DNA of 64,000 nt from positions 29,849,580 through 29,913,579 of the forward strand of contig CM052355.1 in assembly GCA_028551475.1 (NCBI GenBank). The letters are read 5' to 3'. The stretch comes from Casuarina equisetifolia (taxonomy: Eukaryota; Streptophyta; Magnoliopsida; Fagales; Casuarinaceae). Both the position numbers and the translations under genes were made by a program. Position 1 is the stretch's first letter. Each line of letters opens with the position of its first letter. Positions 33,381 through 45,899 of this stretch are shown piece after piece. The notes under the pieces are model-generated. The model saw nothing but the letters and a program-made list of their open reading frames with translations, had not been told where the DNA came from and searched no databases.

Positions 33381-34629
33381 TGATAACTCTATTTTTATAG
33401 AGTTATTTTACTTTTTTTTAGGCAATAAATAATACAATGTTTATGAGAAAATATTTGAACTCCTCTTATTTATTTGAATTTGTCTTGTTTTTGTAGCACA
33501 AGGAGAAAATGGATGAACATGGAGAACCTGATGCTTATTGTGTGGTAAAATTGTAATATCAAGATCAAGAAAGTCAAGATGGGCTTGGGCTTTGGATAAT
33601 TGTTATTAGATTTTCTATTTAAATAGAAAACCCAGTCATGTTAGGAATTCAAGTCTCAATTAATTTAGGAGTTCAAAACCCAATTGTTTTAGGTCTCTAA
33701 AACCCAATTGTTTTAGGTCTCTAAAACCTAATTCTACTAGGATAGGAGATAGGTCTAAACCTAAACCCTATTTAAAAGAAGAGAAGAGGCAAAAGAAAAG
33801 GGAGGAGGAAATTGAGCACAACTCAAGAAAGAAGCCAAGAATTCAAGGTTTTCTTGAAGAGAAGACAAAAAGGGTGACAGACTTCTTGTTCTTGGATTCA
33901 AGATGCCTTCTTTATTTCTTATTACCATTCTTCCTCATTATTTCTTTATGTTTTAGTTTATTTTTGTTAGAGCTACGATGTAACCTAATTATGATGGTAT
34001 GAATCTTATGATTATTATGTTTTGCAAGATATTTTATTTATGTGAAGTTACATATTACAGAGTTTAATGCTTTTAGGTGATTAGCTACCACTTAGATGAC
34101 TTGATTTGCATGTTAAAGACCGATAGGAAATAGCATGCAGTTGCTTCTTGTAATATGTAACCATAAATTAAATATGGATAGACATATACCATATTGTTTG
34201 TGTGGCTTTTGGTGTAAACTGGGAATATTCATAGATCCTAATGCATTTGGTTTGTTTCAATTCACATATAGAGATATAGTGAATTAATGAACTAAATAGG
34301 TTTGCTATACCTAGACATAGGATAGTAAATAAATTAGGAAATTCCGCCATCACATAGATATTATCTCTCTTGCAAGCATAAATAATCAATATTAGTGCCT
34401 AATAATTATGGTGAAGTCATATGCTCTAACATATTTCTTGTATTTAGTTTTCTTAGATTTAGTTAGTTAATCTATCATCTATTAATTTGATTTGCTAGAT
34501 AAATTCTAGGAGTTGTTCACTATTAGTAATTAATTAGTTTAGTAATCACCAATTTCTGTGGGACGATATCTTTCTTATCATTATATTACTTGTTCGACAT
34601 GTTCACTTGCATTTAGATTTCACCGAACA
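33381..34629 (+). mobile_element. Solo LTR (gypsy type) inside the copia element
   Basis: It starts TGATAACTC and ends CACCGAACA, flanked on both sides by the target duplication ATGGT (33376-33380 and 34630-34634). The right half is clearly related to the LTRs of the gag-only element at 35094-41925 (shared TAGAGCTACGATG, GCTACCACTTAGATGA, GGAAATTCCGCCATCACATA and TTACTTGTTCGACATGT blocks), whereas the left half is different and shorter. There is no second LTR or internal region with it, so it is a solo LTR left by recombination. It lies in the RNase H region of the copia element. At 1249 bp it is about 320 bp shorter than its relatives. Confidence 0.9.
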
Positions 34630-35088
34630 ATGGTTGAAGATGTCATCATTGTCTGTTTTGAGTTTTTCCATGAAATAGCTCCTTCTGCCATCATAAACAC
34701 ATATCCTGATGTAGATTTCCAATCATCCTTACATCCAGCAAAATCTGAATCTGTATACCCAACCAGCTCTAATTCTTTTACATGCCTGTAAGTCATCATA
34801 CAATCTTTTGTTCTCTTTAAGTACCTTAAGACCTTCTTAACAGCTACCCAATGCTCTTGTCCAGGATTCGATTGATATCTTCCAAGAAGTTCTGTTATAA
34901 AAGCTACGTCAGGGCGCGTACAAACTTGAGCATACATAATACTACCAAGCGCACTTGCATATGGTATATTCCTCATTAAAGCTTTCTCTTCCTCTGTCGT
35001 AGGGCATTGATCTTTACTTAATTTATCACTCTTATAGATTGGCACCCTACCTCCTTTACAATCTTCCATGTTATACCGTTCAAGAATT

Positions 35089-35093
35089 CTACC
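35089..35093. repeat. Target-site duplication of the gag-only gypsy element, left
   Basis: CTACC, repeated at 41926-41930. Confidence 0.9.
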
Positions 35094-36665
35094 TGATAAC
35101 TCTATATTTTATAGAGTTATTAGTAGTATTTTAGGTAATGTTTAATATAGTTTTTATTAAATTATATTTGTATTTAATTATATTTAATTATATTTTGTGT
35201 CATTTTATGCAGCAAACCCAAAATAAAAGAAAAAGAAGAAAAAGAAGGAGAAAATCATGAAAAAGGAATGAAAAAGAAGAAAAGTAAAAGGTGGAAAAAC
35301 AAGTGGAAAACACGTGGGGACCGTAACAGAGGGAGAGGCAATTATCACGCGGGAGGACAAAAACAAAAAGAGGATTATCGGGCAGAACGGATAGGGAGAG
35401 AGAGTGAAAGGAGAGAAACCGGAAAAGAAAGAGAAAACAAGGAGAGAGGAGGGCTTTCGCCGGACGACCAGAGGCAGGGGGCGAACGCCGGTGCGGGAAG
35501 GTCGTGCGACAGCGGACTGGAACGTCGTCTGCGTTCGTCTCCTCCGGCGACCCATTCCGACGACCCATTTCCGGCGTTTCGTGTGATTTCGTGGCGGTTT
35601 CCGGCGAAGAACGGCGAACGCCGTCGGAACCTTTTCCGTCAGATCTACACGTTTCTGGAGCGGATTTGAAGGATTTCTCTGCAGATCGGCACTCCAGGGA
35701 CCTCGATCTACATTTTCCGGCAGTTTCCGTGAAGAATGGAGGCGGCGCGTAGAAGCTCACGGCGGCGCGTGACCGGCGACTGGCCGACGCGTGGTGGAGG
35801 CGCGTGGCAGCGCGTGGAAGCTCCTTTTCACCCCGTTTTTCAGACAGAATCTTCTCCTCCCCCTTATGTGCAGATTTGTGCAACTTATTTTGTGATTTGA
35901 AGACATTTTTGGTGACAACTTAATGTTTTTAATTTACAGAATGTGTTGTTTAATTTCCTGCACTGTTCTTGTTTGTGTAAATATGTTGTTTTAATTTATT
36001 GTGTTAGAGCTATGATGGAACTTAATTATGACGTATGAATGATATGATTATTTGTGTTTTGTGAGATATTTTATGAATGTGAAGTTGCATGTTACTGATC
36101 TTAATGCATTTAAGTGAGTAGCTACCACTTAGATGATTTGATTTGCATATTTGAGTTCGAACGACGATGATATGCAGTTGCTTCATGTAATATGCAATCA
36201 TAGATTAATATGGATAGAAATATACCATATGATTTGTGTGGCTTTAGGTGTAAACTGGAATATTCACATATCTTAATGCGCTTAGTTCATTTAATTCATA
36301 TGTAGACTCACAGTGGATTAATGAGCTAAGTAGGTTCGCTACACCTAGACATAGGGTAGTGAATAAGTTAGGAAATTCCGCCATCACATAAGTAGAATTA
36401 ATCTTGCTAGCATGGATAATAAACATTTGTACTGAGTAATTAGGTGAAATCAAAAGCTCTAGCACATTTCGTTTATTAAGTTTAAATTAAATTTAGTTAT
36501 TTAATCAATGTTTTACCATTTTAGTTGGCTAGATAAACTTTAGAGTCTATTCACCATTAGTAATTAATTAGTTTAGTAAACACTAGTCTTCGTGGGACGA
36601 TACTCATACTTATCATTATATTACTTGTTCGACATGTACACTTGCATGTAGAATTTCACCGAACA
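35094..36665 (+). repeat. Gag-only gypsy element, 5' LTR
   Basis: Starts TGATAACTC, ends CCGAACA. A GC-rich block (35.45-35.85 kb) contrasts with the AT-rich remainder. In that block long frames are open on both strands (for example 227 codons on the minus strand at 35200-35883); the identical frames in the other LTR simply reflect LTR youth. Confidence 0.95.
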
Positions 36666-36671
36666 AGTTTT

Positions 36672-36689
36672 TGGCACCGTTGCCGGGGA
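36672..36689 (+). other. Primer binding site, tRNA-Asp type
   Basis: TGGCACCGTTGCCGGGGA, a few bases after the LTR. The complement of the plant tRNA-Asp 3' end is TGGCGCCGTTGCCGGGGA, so one mismatch is seen. This primer is characteristic of Athila-type elements. Confidence 0.8.
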
Positions 36690-36788
36690 TTGGTTGTTTT
36701 ACTGCTGATTAATATTAATACTGAATAGCTTCTTAGTTTAATCTAGCTTTTGTTGCTTTTATTTTATTTCTACTTTTAATATTGTATT

Positions 36789-38207
36789 TTGTTGCAGAAA
36801 AGAAAGATGGAGAACAATGATGGTACACGTAAATTGCTGAAAGATTATGCACCATCATTTTGGAATGCCACAACAAGCTTTCAAAGGCCTGCAATTCAGG
36901 CAAACAACTTTGAGGTCAAGCCTGTGCACATCAAGATGCTTCAAAAATCCGTGCAATATAGTGGGCTACCAAACGAGGATCCAGAAGCTCACATTGAAGC
37001 ATTCCTTGAATTCTGTGACATGATTGGAGATCATGGAGTCACAGAAGATGTTATCAGGCTAAAATTATTTCCATTTTCTCTTAGAGATACAACTAAAGAT
37101 TGGTTCTCTTCACTTCCTGCAGGATGGATAACTACATGGGACGATTTGGCTCAGAAATTTCTTGCTGCAGGAGGGGACTTACATAGCAAATCACCAGAAG
37201 AGGCATTTAACTTCTTAGAGGAGATGGCAATTGATGACTATCAATGGTCTACTGAGAGACTACCAATGCATCAAGCAAGTGGAGTCCATGAAGTAGATAC
37301 CCTCGCCGACTCACGTGCCGAATGGGAAGTGTTCCTAAGGAATAGATTTTGTGAATTTTGTGGTGGAGCACATGAGAGCACGGGATGTCAAGTAGGTAAC
37401 CCTTATGTTCATTATAATGATTATGCTAATTTTGTTGAAATTCCTAGCAGGTCACAAAATGACTATTACTCCGACTCGTACAATTCGGGATGGTACAACC
37501 ATCAAACTTGTACATGGGGTAATCCAAATGAGATGAGACTGCAACCAACATTTTGGCAACCAGAAGAGGTTAAACCTAGCTTAGAGGAAATGATTAGCGA
37601 GATGGCCTACACCTCACAGAACCTTACAGAGGGGATTGAAGCAAAATTTCAAAATCAAGAAGTGAGCTTTCAGAGACAAGAAGCTTCAATCCAACAATTA
37701 GAGGTGCAAATGAGTCAGCTGATCAGCATGCTCTTAGAGAATCAGAAGGGTCCTTTGCCTTGCGACACGGAGAAAAGTCCTATAGATACCGTAGAGGCAG
37801 TAACCCCAACATGTGGCAACCAAATGGGAGAAGATGATGCTGACAATGAAATTTTTGAAGAAACAGATAAAGATGTCAGCATACAACTTGAGGAGGCACC
37901 TAGGAACAACCTTGCTCTAGTACTTTATGAGTCCTTCATGCTTCCAACTCCATCTACCCAGAGATTCCAGCAACGCGTTAAAGATAAGCAGTTTTTGGAA
38001 TTCCTTGATATATCTTTAAAACTGCACATTAACATTCCTTTTGCAGAGACTCCAGTTCAAATGCTTATTTGTGCAAAAATTTTGAAAGAGATACTGGTAA
38101 ACAAAAGGAAGCTGGAAATATATGAGACAGTTGTGCTGATTGAAGAATGCACAACCATTAAACGACACAAACTGTCTCCAAAATTGTTGGAATTTCATCC
38201 TCCTTGA
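36789..38207 (+). CDS. gag: Gag polyprotein of the gag-only element
   Basis: This single open frame has 472 codons; a second in-frame Met (MENNDGTRKLLKDYAPSFWN) at codon 7 is the likelier start. Residues about 50-130 hold the retrotransposon Gag domain (DPEAHIEAFLEFCDM, LKLFPFSLRDTTKDWFSSLP, TTWDDLAQKFL). After this, a Cys-containing segment (FCEFCGGAHESTGCQ), a Gln/Glu-rich coiled-coil-like region around residues 265-320 and an acidic region follow. The C-terminus (EFLDISLKLHINIPFAETPV, QMLICAKILKEIL) corresponds to the linker that leads to protease in Athila/Tat-type elements, but the frame stops before a protease active site. The capsid region looks shorter than in full-length relatives. 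The protein could supply particles in trans; this is inference. Confidence 0.85.
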   Translation: MLQKRKMENNDGTRKLLKDYAPSFWNATTSFQRPAIQANNFEVKPVHIKMLQKSVQYSGLPNEDPEAHIEAFLEFCDMIGDHGVTEDVIRLKLFPFSLRDTTKDWFSSLPAGWITTWDDLAQKFLAAGGDLHSKSPEEAFNFLEEMAIDDYQWSTERLPMHQASGVHEVDTLADSRAEWEVFLRNRFCEFCGGAHESTGCQVGNPYVHYNDYANFVEIPSRSQNDYYSDSYNSGWYNHQTCTWGNPNEMRLQPTFWQPEEVKPSLEEMISEMAYTSQNLTEGIEAKFQNQEVSFQRQEASIQQLEVQMSQLISMLLENQKGPLPCDTEKSPIDTVEAVTPTCGNQMGEDDADNEIFEETDKDVSIQLEEAPRNNLALVLYESFMLPTPSTQRFQQRVKDKQFLEFLDISLKLHINIPFAETPVQMLICAKILKEILVNKRKLEIYETVVLIEECTTIKRHKLSPKLLEFHPP

Positions 38208-39955
38208 ACAACGTGGAGATAGTTTGGCTGAAAACTATAAAGCAAGCGCTTCTTGGGAGGCAACCCAAGTACTTTATGGTCATTTAGTTAGAAATTTTTT
38301 GTTAGCAGTTTGGTGTGAAGGCTGTCACCATATGCTCATCACAGCTCCATTTTGACAACCTACAATTAGGGGAGTTTTCCTTGTTCTTTCCTTACTATTG
38401 CTTTATTTTTTTCTATCATTGAGGAAAACACTTCATTTAAGTTTGGGGGTGCTGCTGCTATTGTTGGAAGTGTGCTGTTTTGTTGGGTTGTGTTGGAGGT
38501 TGTGTGTAGTGGAAATTGCTGTTGTGTTGGAAGTGTATTGGAAGTGCTTTTTGTTATGCTTGTTGTGCTGGAAATGTTTTGTTAGAAGTGTTGTGTTAAA
38601 ATTTTCTGTTTGGTGTTAAAAGTTGTGTTAGAAAGTCTATTTTTTTTTTGGTGCAAAATCTTTTTCTTGTGTTGGACCATGATTTCTATGATTGGATTCT
38701 TTATTGTGCATTCTTGGTGATTCTTAGAGAGATGTAGATTTTGTTCAAACTTGCAATTGTGGTATGAGTTAAGTATGATTTTGATTATGTTGATTTACTT
38801 ATTGAGCACTTAAAGTCTGCATTTTCTTGAAATTGTGTGTATCTCTAGAGAACATTCATGTGAAGTGTGTGATTTTCTTATATCTCACCCGAATCTTAGA
38901 ATTTGCTTGATTTCCTCTTGAGGCGAAATCCTAGGTTGCATCTAACTGAGAAAATGATTTAGGCCATCTTTGGATCGATTGAGCCTTTCAAGCCCACCTT
39001 ATTTACTTATCCCCAGTCACCCTATTGAGCCTTATTCTTATCTTGATTTTGTTAAATGACACTTGCACATATATCTCTTAGCCTTTTGATCAATTTGTCC
39101 TATTGTCCTATTCCCATGAACATATTGACTTCTGGTGTATACAAGTTTATTTGAGCATGAGAAAAGTCGAGGGGAAGGATTTAGTATGGGAAGAAGTTGA
39201 TTGCAATGATTATGTGTGACACAATTTGTTGTTTTTGTAAATGTTAATGCAAATGCAAATGAAAAAAAAAAAAAAGAAAAGCATTTGCTTTAGGATGAAA
39301 TACTCTTATTATCTTTTGTAAGATTCAAGTCACATAGTTCTCTAAAGGAGACCTTTGAGCACTATTATTGAATATCATTGATAAGAGAGGATTGAGGTGG
39401 CTATATGTGTAAATGCTTTTGTTTTTGCTTTGTCATTGCACACATGATTGTGGCTTTTGGATATTGTCAAAGTATGATTGGACAAGAAAGAATGAGACTA
39501 AGTGGTGGTAGAAAGATCATCTTTATGGAGTAAAAAGGTAGAGAGGGGCTAGAGTTTTGATGAGATCCTAGAAAGTAATGTGTTCATGGGTTATTTGAGC
39601 TTAAATGACTTCCATATTACCCTTAGCCCAGCCTTACATTACAAGCTTATGAAAGTCCTATTGATTCTTGATTAGATGATTGACTTACATTAGTGGAGAG
39701 AGGAATGAAAAGCAAACCTATGAGGTTTGGTTAAAGATTTTGAGATGTTGCATATTAATGTGGATCTATTTGGAGTACATGCAATTGAGACAAAATGTGG
39801 ACTCTCACACACACACGTGGTTGACATAGTTAAGAGTCTATCTTACCTTATAAACCAATTGCAATGTTTGGATGAAAGTTATGTTTTTCTTTGAATTGTT
39901 AAGTTGAGCAATTATGGGTAAACATCATGGAAGGATTGGTTGTATGTGTTGTTTA
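38208..39955 (+). other. Non-coding 3' region of the gag-only element
   Basis: About 2.1 kb including the repeats that follow. It contains GCTTCTTGGGAGGCAACCCA, a GC-containing palindromic motif common downstream of gag or pol in Athila/Tat-type elements, and long GT-rich runs, but no pol gene. Small frames here (38398-38619) are low complexity. Confidence 0.6.
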
Positions 39956-39957
39956 GT

Positions 39958-40350
39958 TCTTTTGCTCGAGGACGAGCAAAATTTTAAGTTTGGGGGTGTG
40001 GCATTGTTGTTTTGGAAAATACTATGGAGTGATTGGTGGTGTTAGAATATGTTGTTTAGTGCTTTTTGTGTGTAATTTCTAGTGCTTTTTGTGAGTAAAT
40101 TTTTTTTATGTTGTCATAATGTGTTGTTCAGAGCTTTTGCTCGCGGACGAGCAAAAAGTTAAGTTTGGGGGTATATGTGGCATTGTTGTTTTGAAAAATA
40201 CTATGGAGTGATTGGTGGTGTTAGAATATGTTGTTTAGTGCTTTTTGTGTGTAATTTCTTGTGCTTTTTGTGAGTAAATTTTTTTTATGTTGTCATAATG
40301 TGCTGTTCAGAGCTTTTGCTCGAGGACGAGCAAAAAGTTAAGTTTGGAGG
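39958..40350 (+). repeat. Triplicated hairpin and PPT block, about 177-bp period
   Basis: The hairpin TTTTGCTCG-AGGA-CGAGCAAAA occurs at 39960, 40135 (AGGA changed to CGGA) and 40314, each followed by AAGTTTGGGGG or AAGTTTGGAGG, with periods of 175 and 179 bp. The last copy directly precedes the 3' LTR and serves as polypurine tract; the two upstream copies are tandem duplicates of the same 3' end. Confidence 0.88.
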
Positions 40351-40353
40351 TAT

Positions 40354-41925
40354 TGATGACTCTATATTTTATAGAGTTATTAGTAGTATTTTAGGTAATG
40401 TTTAATATAGTTTTTATTAAATTATATTTGTATTTAATTATATTTAATTATATTTTGTGTCATTTTATGCAGCAAACCCAAAATAAAAGAAAAAGAAGAA
40501 AAAGAAGGAGAAAATCATGAAAAAGGAATGAAAAAGAAGAAAAGTAAAAGGTGGAAAAACAAGTGGAAAACACGTGGGGACCGTAACAGAGGGAGAGGCA
40601 ATTATCACGCGGGAGGACAAAAACAAAAAGAGGATTATCGGGCAGAACGGATAGGGAGAGAGAGTGAAAGGAGAGAAACCGGAAAAGAAAGAGAAAACAA
40701 GGAGAGAAGAGGGCTTTCGCCGGACGACCAGAGGCAGGGGGCGAACGCCGGCGCGGGAAGGTCGTGCGACAGCGGACTGGAACGTCATCTGCGTTCGTCT
40801 CCTCCGGCGACCCATTCCGACGACCCATTTCTGGCGTTTCGTGTGATTTCGTGGCGGTTTCTGGCGAAGAACGGCGAACGCCGTCGGAACCTTTTCCGTC
40901 AGATCTACACGTTTCTGGAGCGGATTTGAAGGATTTCTCTGCAGATCGGCACTCCAGGGACCTCGATCTACATTTTCCGGCAGTTTCCGTGAAGAATGGA
41001 GGCGGCGCGTAGAAGCTCACGGCGGCGCGTGACCGGCGACTGGCCGACGCGTGGTGGAGGCGCGTGGCAGCGCGTGGAAGCTCCTTTTCACCCCGTTTTT
41101 CAGACAGAATCTTCTCCTCCCCCTTATGTGCAGATTTGTGCAACTTATTTTGTGATTTGAAGACATTTTTGGTGACAACTTAATGTTTTTAATTTACAGA
41201 ATGTGTTGTTTAATTTCCTACACTGTTCTTGTTTGTGTAAATATGTTGTTTTAATTTATTGTGTTAGAGCTATGATGGAACTTAATTATGACGTATGAAT
41301 GATATGATTATTTGTGTTTTGTGAGATATTTTATGAATGTGAAGTTGCATGTTACTGATCTTAATGCATTTAAGTGAGTAGCTACCACTTAGATGATTTG
41401 ATTTGCATATTTGAGTTCGAATGACGACGATATGCAGTTGCTTCATGTAATATGCAACCATAGATTAATATGGATAGAAATATACCATATGATTTGTGTG
41501 GCTTTAGGTGTAAACTGGAATATTCACATATCTTAATGCGCTTAGTTCATTTAATTCATATGTAGACTCACAGTGGATTAATGAGCTAAGTAGGTTCGCT
41601 ACACCTAGACATAGGGTAGTGAATAAGTTAGGAAATTCCGCCATCACATAAGTAGAATTAATCTTGCTAGCATGGATAATAAACATTTGTACTGAGTAAT
41701 TAGGTGAAATCAAAAGCTCTAGCACATTTCGTTTATTAAGTTTAAATTAAATTTAGTTATTTAATCAATGTTTTACCATTTTAGTTGGCTAGATAAACTT
41801 TAGAGTCTATTCACCATTAGTAATTAATTAGTTTAGTAAACACTAGTCTTCGTGGGACGATACTCATACTTATCATTATATTACTTGTTCGACATGTACA
41901 CTTGCATGTAGAATTTCACCGAACA
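40354..41925 (+). repeat. Gag-only gypsy element, 3' LTR
   Basis: Starts TGATGACTC, ends CCGAACA. Same length as the 5' LTR, differing at about ten positions. Confidence 0.95.
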
Positions 41926-44900
41926 CTACCTATATATGCCTTTTGAGAAAGCCCCAATAAACGCCGAGAACGGTTCCTTTGAATTTCAATCCCTAAAACA
42001 TAAGTTGCTTCACCGAGATCCTTCATATCAAACTGAGTTGACAATAATTCTTTAGTCTCATGAAGTAACGTTTGACTATTACTCGCAAGTAAAATGTCAT
42101 CCACATAAAGGACAAGAAAGATCGGAGTGCTCCCACTAATCTTGGTGTATATACAACGATCTACTCTATTCTCCACAAAACCACATGAAGTGATAAAACT
42201 ATCAAACCTTATGTACCACTGTCTAGAAGCTTGCTTTAATCCATAAATAGACTTCTTAAGTCTACAAACAAGCTTTTCTCCTTCTTTCATTTCAAAACCT
42301 TCAGGCTGTTTCATATACACTGTTTCATCTAGTGTTCCATTCAGAAAAGCAGTTTTAACATCCATTTGGTGTAATTCCATATCAAAATGAGCTACTAGAG
42401 CCATTACGATTCTAAAGGAATCTTTAGAAGATACTGGAGAAAAAGTTTCATTATAATCTACTCTTTTTTTCTGTGTGAAACCTTTTGCTACTAATCTAGC
42501 TTTAAACCTTTCAACTTGACCAGTAGAACTCCTTTTGGTCTTATATACCCATTTACAACCAACAGGTTTACAACCTTCAGGTAACTCAACTAGTTCCCAG
42601 ACATCATTATGCTTCATTGATTGCATTTCATCTTGCATTGCATCTAATCACAACTTTGCTTGAGAACTAGATATTGCTTCTGTATATGTTATTGGATCCT
42701 TCATAACTCCTATATCATAATCATGTTCACCCAAATAAACTAAATAATCTGGATGAATTGTAGACCTTCTTTCTCTAGTTAATCTTCGAAGTATAGGTTC
42801 AGGATCTTGATTCTGCACTTGATGTTCTACAACTGGATCTATAACAGATGATGAAGACTCAGAAGTCCTTACAGTTGGTACTATAGGCATTTCTATTGCT
42901 TGAGTAGGTAAAGAAAACGTCACAAACGTGCCTACTACATCTGCATCCTGAATTGGTGAAGGAGTACTTACAACATTTTCCACTACATCAAGCTCCAAAA
43001 ACTTTGCAGTTTGAGACTCTACAATTCTAGTCCCTCCAGATGGCTTATAAAAACGATATCCCTTAGAATATTCAGGATAAGAAACAAAGTAACATCTTGT
43101 AGTCCTTGAATCCAACTTGCCTAGAGTTGGATTATACAATCTTACCTCTGCAGGACATCCCCAAACTTTTAAATGGTTTAAACTAGGTACACGACCAGTC
43201 CACAGCTCAAATGGCGTAAGTGGAACAGCTTTTGTGGGTACTCGATTGAGTATATAAAGAGCTGTTTTCAAAGCTTCTCCCCATAAGAAACCAGGTAAAT
43301 TAGTTCTACTAACCATACTTCTCACCATATCCATAAGAGTCCTGTTATGTCTTTCAGCTACACCATTTTGTTCAGGACTCCCTGGCATTGTAAATTAAGC
43401 AACTATTCCGGAGTCTTCTAAATATTGAGCAAACGGGCCTTTAATCTGTCCAGCATCGCCATGTTTGCCATAGTATTCTCCCCCTCTATCTGACCTAACA
43501 ACCTTGATTATTTTTCCCAACTATTTTTCGACTTCAGTCTTGAAAATCTTGAATTTATCAAGAGACTCAGACTTTTCCTTAATCAAATACAGGTAACCAT
43601 AACGGGAAAAATCATCTATAAATGTAATGAAATATACATTTCTGCATAAGGTTGATGTATAGGGTCCACTGATATCAGTGTGTATAATCTCTAAGAGATA
43701 AGAACTGCGATTTGCAGTCTTTTTCTTTATCTTGACCATTTTGCCTCTACAACAATCAACACATGTCTCTAGATCATCTTTAAAAGGAGGAAGAATGTTA
43801 GACTTTATCAATCTATCCACCCTCTCTCTAGAAATGTGACCAAGCCTTTTATGCCACAGCATGTATGATTGCTCTTTAGGTAAAGATCTTTTTGGAACAA
43901 CCTTTTCAATATTATAGACATTATAAGGAGATAAACTTAATTGATATAAACCATAAGATAAAACACAAGATCCAACTTTATTTGAATTGTAAAACAAAGT
44001 AATCATTGAATTCTTTATTTCAAATGCATAACCATCCATGTCTAAAACAGAAACAGAAATTAAATTTCGTCTAAAAGACGGTATATAAAAAGTGTTCTTC
44101 AATAACATTTGAAAACCTGAATCTAATGTTAAAACAATATCTCCCACAAAGTCTACAGGAACTTTAGCATTATTCCCAACTGTAAGCCATAGTTCATCTT
44201 TACTTGGTCTCCGCTTGTTTATGAACCCCTGAATGGTAAAAGCAACATGATTAGTTGTACCAGTATCTAGCCACCAAGAACTTGATGGGGCTATAGATAT
44301 ATTAGATTCACAAACAAAAACCAAAGAACTATTACCTGCTAGCTTGTGCTTTTGAAGCCAAGATTTGCATTTGTTACACTTTTTCTTCATGTGACCTTTC
44401 TTCTTACAGAAGAAGCAACTATCACTCTCTCTTAAAGAGTGTTTTCTTGACCCCACCTTTATGACCAGATGAACTAACATTCTTAGAGGTTGAAGGAATA
44501 CCTGGATGACTTGGTGCAACTACTCTTCTGCCTTTCCCCACATTTGAATTAGGAGAATACATTACCATATGCGACTTGTCTCGCTTCAACTTCTCTTCCT
44601 CAGCTACTACTTTAGCAATCAGATCATTAAAAGACTAGCTTTCCTCCTGATTATTATAGGCAGTCTTGATTATTCCAAATTCAGGAGGAAGCAAATTCAG
44701 AGCATGGTGGACAACACACGCATCAGGGAGTGCAACATCCAAAGCCTTAAGCTTTGATTGGTAATCTACCATTCTGATGATGTAATCTCTTACATCACCA
44801 GCTCCATCATACCTCATGGCATATAATGCCTGAAGTAGCTGCCCTGTTTCAGCATTTGAAGATACCTTATACCTGCTCTTTACAGCTTCTATAAATGCCT

Positions 44901-45899
44901 TAGCAGTACCATCCACAGGCAACCCACTCCTAAGATGATCCATGATTGATCTCTTCATGGACAATAAACAAATCCGATTACTCCTTGTCCATGATTCAAA
45001 AGTCTTCTTTTGCTCTTCAGTACTCTCTTCAGTAAGAGCAGCTGGCTGTTCTATAGTGAAAGTAGAATGTACATCTGCCATCTCCATTGCGAACATAACA
45101 TCCTCTTTCCATCTTTTAAAGTTCGCACCCGTAAGTGTCTCAATAGTAATCATTTGGTTGTTGATAGGAAAGGTGACTGAAAGTGAGCCAATACAACATT
45201 AATAATATACGAGTACTATATAAATACAATCACATACTTGGAGATTCAACAACTCTATCATGTAAACACCTTTGGGCAGAATACATAACAATCAATGTAA
45301 AATCTCAGCATAGTAAAGGCCATGAGAATATTCTAATTTTCATAATCTACCACCTTTGGGTGTATAGACTAATCCAATTAGTCTAAACACATGCATTTTA
45401 ACTATGCAACTCTTTATGTTCTAATATATAATCACCTCCTTTGGGAGTATGACTATATACTAAAACTAAAAACGTCTTCATCCGCATGAGAAAACTTCTT
45501 GAACACAACTAAGTTGTGCAACTTTGGCAGTCACAACCTAATTGGATCATTCTCATACTGCGAGACATGCTTTATGTCTCATTAGAATATGAATTAACAC
45601 TTTAACAGATTCAACTAAATGCATGCTTCAATTACATATACTATAATAGCATACAGAGTATGTCTATAGACAAACTTAAGCATGAAAGAAAATAAACAAG
45701 ATGTCAACATACATGCTCCAAACTTTAAAGTATCAAAAGAGACTGAAAAGATATATAAAACATATCATATAATATATCAAAATGTTTGTTATTCAAAAAT
45801 ACACATTCTGGTTCAAACTGCACTCAATTTGGACCATCCACGTGCTCTCACGTGCCAGTCAAAGTTTCTGGTCAAAATAGTTGATTTTTTTTTTGTTGA

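Larger units (their letters stand above)
35094..41925 (+). mobile_element. Gag-only gypsy-type LTR retrotransposon (TR-GAG-like), whole and young
   Basis: It has two 1572-bp LTRs (35094-36665, 40354-41925), a CTACC target duplication, a tRNA-Asp-type primer site, one gag frame, a long non-coding 3' region and a polypurine tract. No protease catalytic site, reverse transcriptase, RNase H or integrase is present, so it must depend on an autonomous relative; plants contain such TR-GAG elements. The primer site and the AAGTTTGGGGG/GCTCGAGGACGAGC motifs are those of the Athila/Tat branch of gypsy. The LTRs differ at only about ten sites, nearly all transitions (under 1 percent), so insertion is recent, a few hundred thousand years at usual rates. 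It is inserted in the reverse transcriptase region of the copia element, in the opposite orientation. It looks structurally whole for a non-autonomous element. Confidence 0.93.

Noticed and set aside
35200-35883. 227-codon minus-strand frame, repeated at 40460-41143, as a host gene pair
   Set aside because: Both copies lie wholly within the two LTRs of the gag-only element and are duplicated only because LTRs are.
39958-40350. CRISPR-like array of regularly spaced palindromes
   Set aside because: Only three units at about 177 bp, inside a plant LTR element; they are tandem copies of its PPT region.
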